Source of the DNA: Eutreptiella sp. 'Long Island Sound 2002'
Taxonomy: Eukaryota; Euglenozoa; Euglenophyceae; Eutreptiales; Eutreptiaceae
Assembly (NCBI GenBank): GCA_964036045.1
Contig: OZ038382.1
Span: 117,605,429-117,669,428 of the forward strand
DNA length: 64,000 nt
Direction: 5' to 3'
Translations under genes and position numbers: made by a program
In this document: positions 29,901-37,336 of the stretch, piece by piece
Layout of the letters: every line of letters starts with the position of its first letter
Position numbering within the stretch: the first letter of the stretch is position 1
The notes under the pieces: generated by a model
Databases searched by the model: none
What the model saw: only the letters and a program-made list of their open reading frames with translations
Told to the model about the DNA's origin: nothing

Positions 29901-30922
29901 TCCGAGGGGCGGGACCTGACCACCCGTGGGACGCGGCGACAGAGGAGTGGCTGCAGGCGGCCCCGGGGCCGCAAACGGGATGGACTGGGGACGTATCCTC
30001 ACTCGTCAGGACGCCCGTCCCGCCCCGCATCGTCCTTCACACCGCCAACGTGCTCCGGGCCACGGAGATACGCACGTGGGGACACGCTGCGGCCACCGTC
30101 CGGTGGCAACCCCCAGAGGACGGGGCCGCCCAACTCACTGTGGCGCACTTCAAGGCGGGGGGACCGGTATACGACGACGCCCTGTCTTGGCTGGGCGACA
30201 CCCAGGGACCCTTACTCCTCATGCTCCCCACCGGTATCGCAGCCGCGCTGCGCCAGGAACTGGACGACTGCGAAGGGCTGCGAGTGGGGTGGGAAGCGGT
30301 CGCGGACGGCACCCTACTGGCCCTCCTCCACAGGGACACCGCGAACGGGTGCCAATGGGACGCGCTGACGCCCCACCTCACCGGGCACCACGTGTACATG
30401 GCGAGCCCCCCCCAGGGGCACCCCCGCCCGTCGTGGGACGACCTCATCGCCACCTTCCACGACCACGGGATCCTCCCCGGCGACACGTGGCAGGAGGTCC
30501 AGCGGAAGACGCTTGGCAAGGACTACCGGCGCCGCGTCCGCGCCCGCTTGCTGGAGATCCGGGACCCCCTCCGACAGAGGTGGGACGACCTCTGGCTCCG
30601 CCATCTCGACCCTTGGTCGCCGCCCTCCCACCTCCCGCACACCTGCCGACTCTGCGGAGAGTGTGACACGGTGTCCTCCGCAGCAGCGACAGGCGCCAAC
30701 AGGTGCGAGCGGTGCACCCAGGTAGCCGCGTGCCCCTGGCCCGAACCTCCCGCAGGTCCGCGCAGGCGCACAGAGGAGGAGGCCTTGCGCCGGCGCATCG
30801 AGGGGGCACACACCCCCTCACACGAACAGGCGGGCCCCGCGGGCGCTGCCCTTCTATGGATCCACGTGCACCTGCGGGACCCCACATCCATTGCGCACCT
30901 GTCGCACGTGTTCGCCCCCTAA
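26993..30922 (+). CDS. LINE-alpha ORF2 C-terminal part: RT thumb, RNase H, zinc knuckle, long extension
   Basis: Uninterrupted, about 1309 codons after the LINE 5' end. The start is lost, and the frame happens to stay open into the antisense of Ty3-A2. The first 350 codons resemble the post-palm region of LINE-beta ORF2. RNase H follows: SSDASGGG with the first Asp near 28445, VDAEVILHLL near 28615, and HHSDALLHKADWAAS near 28790-28830. A CCHC knuckle (CLFCGGPEETPVHMHVGC) lies near 29162-29215. After the knuckle about 590 residues continue, much more than in LINE-beta (about 130). They include a CRLCGEC...CERC cluster near 30640-30710. The function of this extension is unknown; I find no clear restriction-like or AP endonuclease motif. 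Confidence 0.82.
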   Translation, partial: GGVTQYVAPFIADDSDTARHLDHITVQVAKDRARYAFDASRDSLQDDRTLGLTRVPTRCQQAAVALVGTLVHHRAASVRAEVTKMFWEIAGAHGICPEVHHPVPEFATLAGGDWVQRIPRALAALGVGMYNPIECPRAAHVQLQSPPGKIVTLRTAKLRHRDTCRLTVPHATPWHGHHGPRHPFPDNDDPWPTAVRVCLDQCADEHLHYCRHEQGPTNHPGWRDALAHLFHTTGTRDPRLRLVHPTRAKQDAHTGPRVTPDGLHLHVGGYRRRNGLSPPTRGAAYHPPAALMYILRDVLAESEHQEPNADVAWPEPLRPRPHAPMPLWLVTTDDQCTQAAGQAQLRAEWVIVQVGAGQPEPRGLPRGTALLVATGVPHDPHMAVHALEDRPEDTGHLVVHQRGGPAWLKEHVTALRSWASTVAGAEIRLHDHPAISPGDTRALSMDQLTHSHPDVRWHSTDLNAGWLSPTGYYWIPEAWGHTSSDASGGGPCKHATSVALAADLTRTWAVAISGTVPDGEGVAASLPLHYGAHRPWVHTVDAEVILHLLRHADRERTTGVPAGAAQVVNQMPLRWLRDGLCARGQHAGHPFWYVRATSHHSDALLHKADWAASQDTVLQNTPPDPGHAQLIVAGRDGHLDLRPPTMRVLGEVAQRAQTDHALTHRGHTPLGAAHATAYVHARDLTAAATNRRALRARDGHTPVQRRLRVRKERLSGVAIVPQPCLFCGGPEETPVHMHVGCTHSRLLWPHYRQAVHEAARHLPPGDKALWVASWRSAGATWTEVFCSGLVPEDAEAQLRAITRYDPPGGTSVDDFLHHMLRLGDFAWELRNHRLEQLLHDPLSAAARAHRWLTAAEGDHPPPPPRPDKDFVASLRVVNGTLECPLQEGPHPYQDLPGGFSKHLQDALFPPWIIGRGSMTAWEARIVGEEWAREWSRWCAATRAPETPAQRYAAIPLRGWGPDTRPRPTMVRGAGPDHPWDAATEEWLQAAPGPQTGWTGDVSSLVRTPVPPRIVLHTANVLRATEIRTWGHAAATVRWQPPEDGAAQLTVAHFKAGGPVYDDALSWLGDTQGPLLLMLPTGIAAALRQELDDCEGLRVGWEAVADGTLLALLHRDTANGCQWDALTPHLTGHHVYMASPPQGHPRPSWDDLIATFHDHGILPGDTWQEVQRKTLGKDYRRRVRARLLEIRDPLRQRWDDLWLRHLDPWSPPSHLPHTCRLCGECDTVSSAAATGANRCERCTQVAACPWPEPPAGPRRRTEEEALRRRIEGAHTPSHEQAGPAGAALLWIHVHLRDPTSIAHLSHVFAP

Positions 30923-30961
30923 CCCCCACCCGCCGCCCCCCTTTGCAGAGCCCGCAGCACC

Positions 30962-32194
30962 ATGCCACGCCGACGGGGGGATGGGCCGGAGCACGCCAGG
31001 GCCCGCCGCAGAGCGCAGGAGGCGGCCGTCCGGGGCCTGGTGGCGGACGCGGTGGCGGAGGCAAAAGGAGCGCACGCCGCCGCACGGTGCGACCTGGAGG
31101 GCAGTGCGAGGGCCTTCCTCAACGAGACCGCCCTCCCGGCCGTCCGCGCCCTGAACGGAGCGGGAGCCCCTACGTTGCTCCCGGCAATGCACCGGATCGT
31201 GAACGCCGTCCGGCCGGGGCTCATCAGCCCGGAAGCGGCCCTCTACGGGCACTGGATGGAGTGGCGCGAGTCCAATCGGTCGGGCCGGCCCCTGTCCATG
31301 GGGGACGCCCTCCGGCTGACGGGAGCGGGGTCTGCAATGTCCCTCCGCAGCAGCGCCCCAGCCCTGCTGCACGCCCTCAGGACGCGCTACCCCGGGGACG
31401 CGGCCCCGTACCTGAACCAGGCGCGGGCCACGTACCCGGGGGGAGTGTCCGAGCTGGATGCGGCGCTCCACCTTCTACACCCGCCGGACGAAGACCTGGA
31501 GGTGGGCGAAATCACGGTATTCGTGGAAGGCGCGGACGAGGCGCCCACCCGCCCCCGGCCGACCAACCCGGTGTATGACGGCACCGGGCCTACCCCCCCG
31601 TACGCCGTCGTCTGCGAGGCGTTCCCCAGGGAGCCCACTTGGTGCCCCGCCCTCCCACCGGCGACGCACGCGCCCCGCGGCTGGGCTAACCCAGACCTGT
31701 CCCCCCCCCTCTCCAGGACCAGGGGTGCCCACCACAGGGGGCAGGTCCTCTGGCAGGAGTGCCCTGGCACCCCCCTCCTCCTCCTCGTCGTCGCGTCCCG
31801 CGGGGGCTCGGGGCGGATCCTGGGGGTCACCCCCACCCACCTCTACGGGGCCACACCTGTACCCCGCCCCCCCCTCCCGGCGCCCGCGGCGCGGGACGGA
31901 GTACACACCTTCCTGCGCACGCAGGAGGTCACCGCCGTTACGGGGGTCCATCTGGTGCGGCTGCCCCCGGCACCGCTCGACGACCCCCGGGGGCCCAGGG
32001 CCCTGAGCCCCGTCCCAGACTGGGAGCTGTGGCGCGACGCGTGGGCCGCGTGGCTCCCCCGCCTCCCCTCCCAATGCCGGTGGATGGCCGCGGACCCCCG
32101 GCCGTGCGGGGCTGACGCCACAGCCGGCCCCCCACCCCCTCCCCCCCCCCCCCCCGCAGAGCACCACACGGCACTGCCCACGGCACGGCACTGA
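30962..32194 (+). CDS. LINE-alpha second ORF, 410 aa, unknown function
   Basis: ATG in good context (CAGCACCATGC), 39 nt after the ORF2 stop; intact. The N-terminal 60 residues are Arg/Ala-rich and probably helical (MPRRRGDGPEHARARRR). The middle is Ala/Leu-rich and helical to about residue 170. An acidic stretch DEDLEVGEITVFVEG is followed by Pro-rich sequence and a Trp-rich segment WELWRDAWAAWLPRLPSQCRW near 365. The C-terminus is a Pro run. I do not recognise a family. Position alone suggests it is a counterpart of the accessory ORFs in LINE-beta and LINE-gamma, but I cannot find the Ulp1-like H/D/C motif pattern in it. The stop overlaps the next ATG. Confidence 0.7.
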   Translation: MPRRRGDGPEHARARRRAQEAAVRGLVADAVAEAKGAHAAARCDLEGSARAFLNETALPAVRALNGAGAPTLLPAMHRIVNAVRPGLISPEAALYGHWMEWRESNRSGRPLSMGDALRLTGAGSAMSLRSSAPALLHALRTRYPGDAAPYLNQARATYPGGVSELDAALHLLHPPDEDLEVGEITVFVEGADEAPTRPRPTNPVYDGTGPTPPYAVVCEAFPREPTWCPALPPATHAPRGWANPDLSPPLSRTRGAHHRGQVLWQECPGTPLLLLVVASRGGSGRILGVTPTHLYGATPVPRPPLPAPAARDGVHTFLRTQEVTAVTGVHLVRLPPAPLDDPRGPRALSPVPDWELWRDAWAAWLPRLPSQCRWMAADPRPCGADATAGPPPPPPPPPAEHHTALPTARH

Positions 32195-34278
32195 TGCACC
32201 AGGAGGTAGTGGGAAGGGCGCGCCTGCCACCACGCATGCCTACCAGAGTGACAGTAATGGCAGACTCCGATGGGTCCCTCGGGCGGGACGACCGCCACCA
32301 CCGCCGGTCCCGCTCCCGCTCCCCCGTCTCCTCCCCAGAGTGGACGGGGGAGACCCTCGCGGAGCGCGAGGAGCGGAGGCTGGCGGAGGCGGCGGTGGTC
32401 GGACCGCCGCCGCCGGCCCGGGAACCTGGGCCAGCCGAGACGGCCGCCCCCGCCGCCCAAGCGGCCAGCCCCGCCGCCCCGCCCCGCCCTGACGCGCAGG
32501 AGGCGGAGACCGCGGCGAGCCACGCCGCGGCCCCGGCCGCGGCCCCCGGCACACCGCCGGCAAGGGGGGCAGCCCCGGCGCAGGAGCCGGACGTGTCGCC
32601 GAGGGCTGCCGCAGCTGCGCAGGAGAGCAGGCAGGGCGCAAGAGGGGTTGCGACGGACCCTGCACGGGCCGTGGGCGCCTCGCCGACGGCCGCCGCGGCA
32701 GCAGCGAAGACCGAGAAGGATGTGCGAGAGTCTGCGACCGCGGCCACGGGCGCCTCCTCGGCGGCCGCCGCGGCAGCGAAGGAGGGTGCGGAGGGCGCGA
32801 GAGGGGCTGCGGCCCCCGGCACGCCGCGCAAGCGGGGGAAGAACCCCGCACGGGCCGCGGACGCCTCGCCGGCGGCCGCCGCAGCAGCAGCAGTGGGCAG
32901 GGAGAGCGCGAAGTACAGCGCCCACGCCAACCCCACCCACACCCACACCAGCCCCCCCAAGCCGTACCCCCCCAAGCCCTTCCCCCCGGGGCGGGAGCGG
33001 CACGACCGCCCCCCGAAACGCGAGCGCTCGCCGCCGGGCGTCACGCTGCCGCAACTGCAAAGGCAGCGGGACGCCCGGCGAGTGGTCCAGGAAGGGCGCA
33101 GCGGCGAGGGGGAAGGGAGCGGCGGACGGCGTGACAGGCAGGGGGCAGGGGAGGGGTCGGGGCACGGGAAGGGCGCGCGGGAGCGCGGGCAGGGGGCCCA
33201 GGTGCAGGGGACGGAGCGAGGGGTGGTGGGAGAGCGAGCGGGCCGGGGCGTGGTGGACGAGAGGCGGGACCCGCGACTCGGGCAGGGGGCCGGGGAGGGG
33301 CCAGGGCACGGGAAGGGAGTTCAGGGGCGCGGGCAGGGTACCCAGGCGCAGGGGGCTGGGCAAGGGGGGATGGGAGAGCGAGCGGGCCGGGGTGTGGGGG
33401 ACGAGAGGCGGGACCCGCGACATGGGCACGGGACCGGAAAGGGGCCCAAGGGCAAGGGCAAGGGCAAGGGCAAGGGCCCCAAGGGACAGGAGGGACGGGG
33501 CACGGGAGCCCAGGGGGGAGGGCGGGGCGCGGGGAGGGGGGCAGAGGGCGGGGCACCCCCGCAGCCGGAAGTGCAGCCGGTGAGGTGCATCCCCCCCGGC
33601 ATCCAACAGATGCCGGCACACCACACCTACCACCACCACCACCACCACCACCACCACCTCTACAACATCGACCCTGACGCCGGCGAGCTCATCCCCCCCC
33701 AACCCCCACGACACCAGCACCAGCAAGCCCCCCCCGCGCCGAGGGCGGAGCCGGCGCGGGTGGCCTCGGCGGAGGGGGGGCGGGGCGTGGCACCGGCGCC
33801 GCAGGTGCAGGAGCAGCGAGGGGGGCCGGCACAGGGGGCGGAGGGGAGCCGGCCGTGGAACGTGGACTGGAGCGCAGTCCCGGACCCGCTGGGGGGGGAG
33901 ACCCTCCCCCTGGTGGGGGAAGTGTACGGGTGGTTGTGCTGGGCCAACCAGGGGACCTCCAGGAGGTCGCGGAACCGGCCCTTCGATGCCGTGCTCCTCC
34001 GGAGGGACGGAGGACACCGAGAGGCACCCCCGGGGGGGTGGGCGGCACCAGAGGACCACGAGAGGGTCCTCAGGTCGGTGATCCGGGCGGCGTGGCCCGA
34101 CAGGGAGCCGACGTGGCCGGCCTTCCTGGAGGGGGGAGCGGTGCTCCGCATCACGGATGCGGACGCCAACAACTGGCTCCCCCGGGCTTTGCGTAGCGCC
34201 CTCGCCCACTGGCGCTACCGCCGGCACAACCCGCCGCCGCCGCAGCCCCAACCCCCACACAAGCGGCGGCGCAAGTGA
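32194..34278 (+). CDS. LINE-alpha third ORF, 694 aa, RS/Ala/Gly-rich protein with Trp-containing C-terminal domain
   Basis: The ATG overlaps the previous TGA as UGAUG, suggesting translational coupling. Near the N-terminus is a short RS stretch (HHRRSRSRSPVSSPEW). Residues 70-250 are Ala/Pro-rich imperfect repeats (AAAAAKE type). Residues 290-460 are Gly/Arg/Gln repeats (GERAGRGV, GKGKGKGKG) that would bind RNA non-specifically. A polyhistidine run lies near 33619-33657. The last 150 residues are different: a Trp-containing globular-looking segment (YGWLCWANQG, GGWAAPEDHERVLRSVIRAAW) that resembles the C-termini of proteins in LINE-beta and LINE-gamma. It ends with a basic KRRRK. A ribonucleoprotein role is inferred from composition. 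Confidence 0.7.
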   Translation: MHQEVVGRARLPPRMPTRVTVMADSDGSLGRDDRHHRRSRSRSPVSSPEWTGETLAEREERRLAEAAVVGPPPPAREPGPAETAAPAAQAASPAAPPRPDAQEAETAASHAAAPAAAPGTPPARGAAPAQEPDVSPRAAAAAQESRQGARGVATDPARAVGASPTAAAAAAKTEKDVRESATAATGASSAAAAAAKEGAEGARGAAAPGTPRKRGKNPARAADASPAAAAAAAVGRESAKYSAHANPTHTHTSPPKPYPPKPFPPGRERHDRPPKRERSPPGVTLPQLQRQRDARRVVQEGRSGEGEGSGGRRDRQGAGEGSGHGKGARERGQGAQVQGTERGVVGERAGRGVVDERRDPRLGQGAGEGPGHGKGVQGRGQGTQAQGAGQGGMGERAGRGVGDERRDPRHGHGTGKGPKGKGKGKGKGPKGQEGRGTGAQGGGRGAGRGAEGGAPPQPEVQPVRCIPPGIQQMPAHHTYHHHHHHHHHLYNIDPDAGELIPPQPPRHQHQQAPPAPRAEPARVASAEGGRGVAPAPQVQEQRGGPAQGAEGSRPWNVDWSAVPDPLGGETLPLVGEVYGWLCWANQGTSRRSRNRPFDAVLLRRDGGHREAPPGGWAAPEDHERVLRSVIRAAWPDREPTWPAFLEGGAVLRITDADANNWLPRALRSALAHWRYRRHNPPPPQPQPPHKRRRK

Positions 34279-34412
34279 CGGCCCAGACGGCGGGCGCGGG
34301 AGGGGGGGATGGGCCCCCTGACCCACGCCCCCGCCACGGTACGGCACGACGTGCGGGGACGCGCCGCCACCCGCGGGAGGGAGTGCGGGGGCGCCAAGCG
34401 CGGGGAGGAACC

Positions 34413-36207
34413 GGCTGCCCCGCAACCTGCTAACCACTGACCGCTAACCATCAGCCACCCCCGGCCGGCCGGCGCCGCGCGGCAACGGCCGGGGAGGTGA
34501 GGGCCCCGGCGAAGGCCTGCGCGGGCATCCAGCTCTCGATGGGGGGGGCGGATGACGGGCGCGACCCCTTGGCCGATGGCTGGCCCCCGGGACCAGGGCC
34601 GCCATGCCGCCCCCGCCCCCCCCCAACGCGCACGACGGAGCAGGAAGGAGGCCGCGCCCCACATGGCCCTCCCGTAACCACGGCCCGCTCCGAGGTGACG
34701 GAAGGAGGGTGTCAAGTCAAATGAGGCCCCCAGGGGGGCGGTCCACGGGCCGCCCCTCACCCCCCCCACCACGGGGCGGCACTTCAGCCCCGACCGCAAG
34801 CGCGCGCCGGAAGGGAGAGCACCGGCGACGCGGAGAGAGCCAGGAAGGAGTACCACAGGCCGCCGCCTGGAACGAAAGCAGGGAGGCCGCGGCGCGACAC
34901 CCCCCCCCCCCCCCCCCCGCCCCCCCGCCGGCCCGCCGGCCGCAGGGGCCCCGGCCCCCACCCCCCGAGGCTGAAGGGACGGACCCCCCCGCCCGAGAGG
35001 GGAGCCGGAGTGTGACCCGCCCCGATGCCCCAGCCGCCGGCTCCAATGGGGGCCGCGAAGAGCAAGTGGGCCCGCGCCTGCGCACCGGGACGCCGCGCAG
35101 ATCGTGCCCAGAGAAGCCGGGTGGGCGCGAACCGGAATGGTATGGGTGGCCACGCCCCCCATGGACGGCACGACGCCAAGGGACGCCCGCTTTGTTGCCT
35201 ACCCAGGGAAAGCGGCCCCGCAACCCGATAACCACTGACCGCTGACCCTCACGGCCACCCCCGGCCGGCCGGCGCCGCGCGGCAACGGCCGGGAGGTGAG
35301 GGGCCCCAGGGAGGGACCGCGTGAGGATCCGGCACTCGGTAGAGGGGGGCGGGGGAAGGGCGCGACCCCCCTGGCCGATGGCTGGCCCCCGGGGCTGGGA
35401 CCGCCAAGCCGCCCTCCCCCCCCCCCCCCCCTTTTTTGGCCGACAGGGGGCGTCGCCGGGGAACCGAAGGACCCCCCCCACTCCCCCCCCCCCCCCCCCC
35501 TCCCACACAGGCCCGAGAGCGAGCGGGGTGGCCCCCCCCCCCCCCCCCGCACCCACCCCAGCTGGGGAGCCACAGGCGCGGCCCTCCGCCCCCCCAAGGC
35601 CGGGGGGGCGCCCCCACCCACAGGAGGAACGGCGACACGGTAAGGGCAGCGGCGGCTGGACCTGCCCCCACGAACCCACACCGGCGTGCCGGAGCAACGC
35701 GCACAGCGGGACGCGAAGGAGGCCGCGCCCCACATAACCCTCCCGTGGCCACAGCCCACTCCGAGGGGAAAGAGGGGGGGTTTGCAGGTCAGCCGGGGCC
35801 CCCAGGGGAACGGTCCACGGGCCGCCCCTCCCCCCCCCCCGCCCCGGGGCGGCACGTCAGCCCCGACCGCACGCGCGCGCCGGAGGTGAGGGCCAGAAAG
35901 GGGTACCACAGGCCGCCGCCCGGAACGAGAGCGGGGAGGCCGCGGCGCGACACCCCCCCCGTGGCAAGGGGAATGGACCCCCCCCACCCGAGAGGGGGGC
36001 CGGAGTGTGACCCGCCCCCCCACTCCGGCCGTCGGCCCACAAGGGGGCCGTGAAGAACAAACGGGCCCACGCCTGCACACCGGGACGCCGCACAGATCGT
36101 ACCCGGAGAGACTGGGTGAACACGAACCGGAGAGGTATGGGGGGCCACGCCCCCCATGAACAGCGCAACGCCAGTGACGCCCGCTTTGTTGCCTGCCCAG
36201 GGAAGGC
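34413..36207 (+). repeat. Two tandem units (about 0.80 and 0.99 kb) in the LINE-alpha 3' region
   Basis: Unit 1 about 34413-35213, unit 2 about 35214-36207. Both begin CCCCGCAACC, share GGCCGGCCGGCGCCGCGCGG and GGTCCACGGGCCGCCCCT, and end near GACGCCCGCTTTGTTGCCT. Unit 2 is longer mainly through C-rich expansion. Borders are approximate. Confidence 0.75.
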
Positions 36208-37301
36208 AGAGGGACGGAAAGAGGCAGAGCGACCCCCCCGCCCCACAGTCAGTCGGCGACCCGGTGGTGCTACTGCCCGCCTCTTACCCCAGTGCACGTC
36301 AGTCGGCGATCCAACGCGCCCCACCCAGCCCCCTCCCCAGTCCCGACCCCGGGCGCGTGGACTGCGCGTGGACGGCGCACAGCCCCACCCTCAGGGCAGG
36401 ATACATAGCCGACGTCAGAGCGCCCGCGGACGAGGGCACCCCCCCGGGGACGCCCAGCCGCCGCCCCCGCAACCCCAAGCCGGGAAGGGGGGAACCGGGA
36501 CCGGACCGCCCCCCCCCAAGCACACCAGACGGAGCACGGGACCGGGGCAGGACACGCGGAGGGGCATGGACCACATGGAACGGCCCTACCAGCGCCCAGT
36601 GCCGGGACCACGCGAGATGCGCGCGCCACACCACCCAGCGGGGAGCGGACACCGCGAGAGCGCGAGCGCACACACACGAAAAGGACACGCGGGGACCACC
36701 AGAAGGGCAACCGGACCGAGCGCGCGGAACGCACAGACCAACTGGAATGGCGTACCAGCGAGCGAGGGTAAGGGACACCCGGACGGGACGGCCCGCCACA
36801 CGCAACGCGGGATACGCGGGGCGGGAAGGGGGAAGAAGGGGAAACACAACACCAGGTACCGGCCCGAACCCCCCCGAACCGGCCGCGAGCGCCGCGAACA
36901 CACAGACGGGACACTGCACCCGCCAAGGCAGTAGTGGCGCACAGCGCCACGCCCCAACCCCTAGGCTAGGCAGCCACCGCGCCAGCCCAAGGGGGTCCCA
37001 CTGGCGACAAGCCAGTAGCACGGGCCCGGCGGCGCCGGTGCCCCGGGCGACCACGCATTAGGGGGGCGACGCAGTGGGTAAGCGCCCGCGGCCACGGCTG
37101 CGAATTGATGCACTGACCGGGGAGTGGCGAAACGGGGACGCCGGGGAAGGACGGGGCTCCGAGCTCTGTGAACCTGGGGGACTCCGCCACCAGGCAGGAG
37201 GTGCGTCTTGGAGGGCCCCCCACTAGGACCCGGTGGGGAGGATATCACCTGGCCCGACCAGGTGGCCCCCCGGGGCCGAAAGGCGTCTAGTACCCGCAAA
37301 A

Positions 37302-37320
37302 TCAAACCTCAAACCTCAAA
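37302..37320 (+). repeat. 3' terminal tail of LINE-alpha, AAACCTC repeats
   Basis: CAAAATC followed by AAACCTC units up to the target duplication. The truncated relative at 42343-42778 ends the same way, so the heptamer tail belongs to the element and plays the part of a poly(A) tail. Confidence 0.85.
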
Positions 37321-37336
37321 CCTTCTTGGGTCCCAC
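37321..37336. repeat. Target site duplication of LINE-alpha, right copy
   Basis: Second copy of CCTTCTTGGGTCCCAC. The A2 gag frame resumes immediately beyond it. Confidence 0.9.

Larger units (their letters stand above)
26993..37320 (+). mobile_element. LINE-alpha: 5'-truncated 10.3-kb non-LTR retrotransposon in Ty3-A2 gag
   Basis: Bounded by a 16-bp duplication of gag sequence, GC-rich (very different from its host element), and ending in tandem AAACCTC units. It holds the C-terminal half of ORF2 (RT thumb, RNase H, zinc knuckle), a 410-codon ORF, a 694-codon low-complexity ORF overlapping it by UGAUG, and a 3-kb 3' region with an internal tandem duplication. The 5' end lies downstream of the RT palm, so this copy cannot move alone. 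The same 3' end with the same tail occurs at 42343-42778. Confidence 0.9.
34279..37320 (+). other. LINE-alpha 3' region with tandem duplication
   Basis: About 3 kb with no credible gene. The many long ORFs on both strands follow from extreme C/G composition. It contains two tandem units, repeated C-tracts of 8-17 bases (for example near 34905, 35410, 35490 and 35525) and a more unique last 430 bp (36888-37320), which is the part also kept at 42343-42778. Confidence 0.7.

Noticed and set aside
30962-32194. A Ulp1-like protease in LINE-alpha, by analogy with beta and gamma
   Set aside because: No convincing His-Asp-Cys order could be found, so it is left as unknown.
32194-34278. Host SR splicing factor
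   Set aside because: It has RS and Gly repeats but no RRM. It lies inside the LINE-alpha boundaries and is translationally coupled to the preceding LINE ORF.
31843-34437. An 864-codon minus-strand ORF
   Set aside because: Antisense of the LINE-alpha third ORF; its composition is explained by G-rich codons on the other strand.
34215-36324. Several long minus- and plus-strand ORFs in the LINE-alpha 3' region
   Set aside because: They overlap in all frames, consist of Gly/Pro/Arg runs from C-rich DNA, and lie outside the conserved ORF order.
37302-37320. Interstitial telomere sequence
   Set aside because: The unit is AAACCTC, not AAACCCT, and is present only as a LINE tail in both places.
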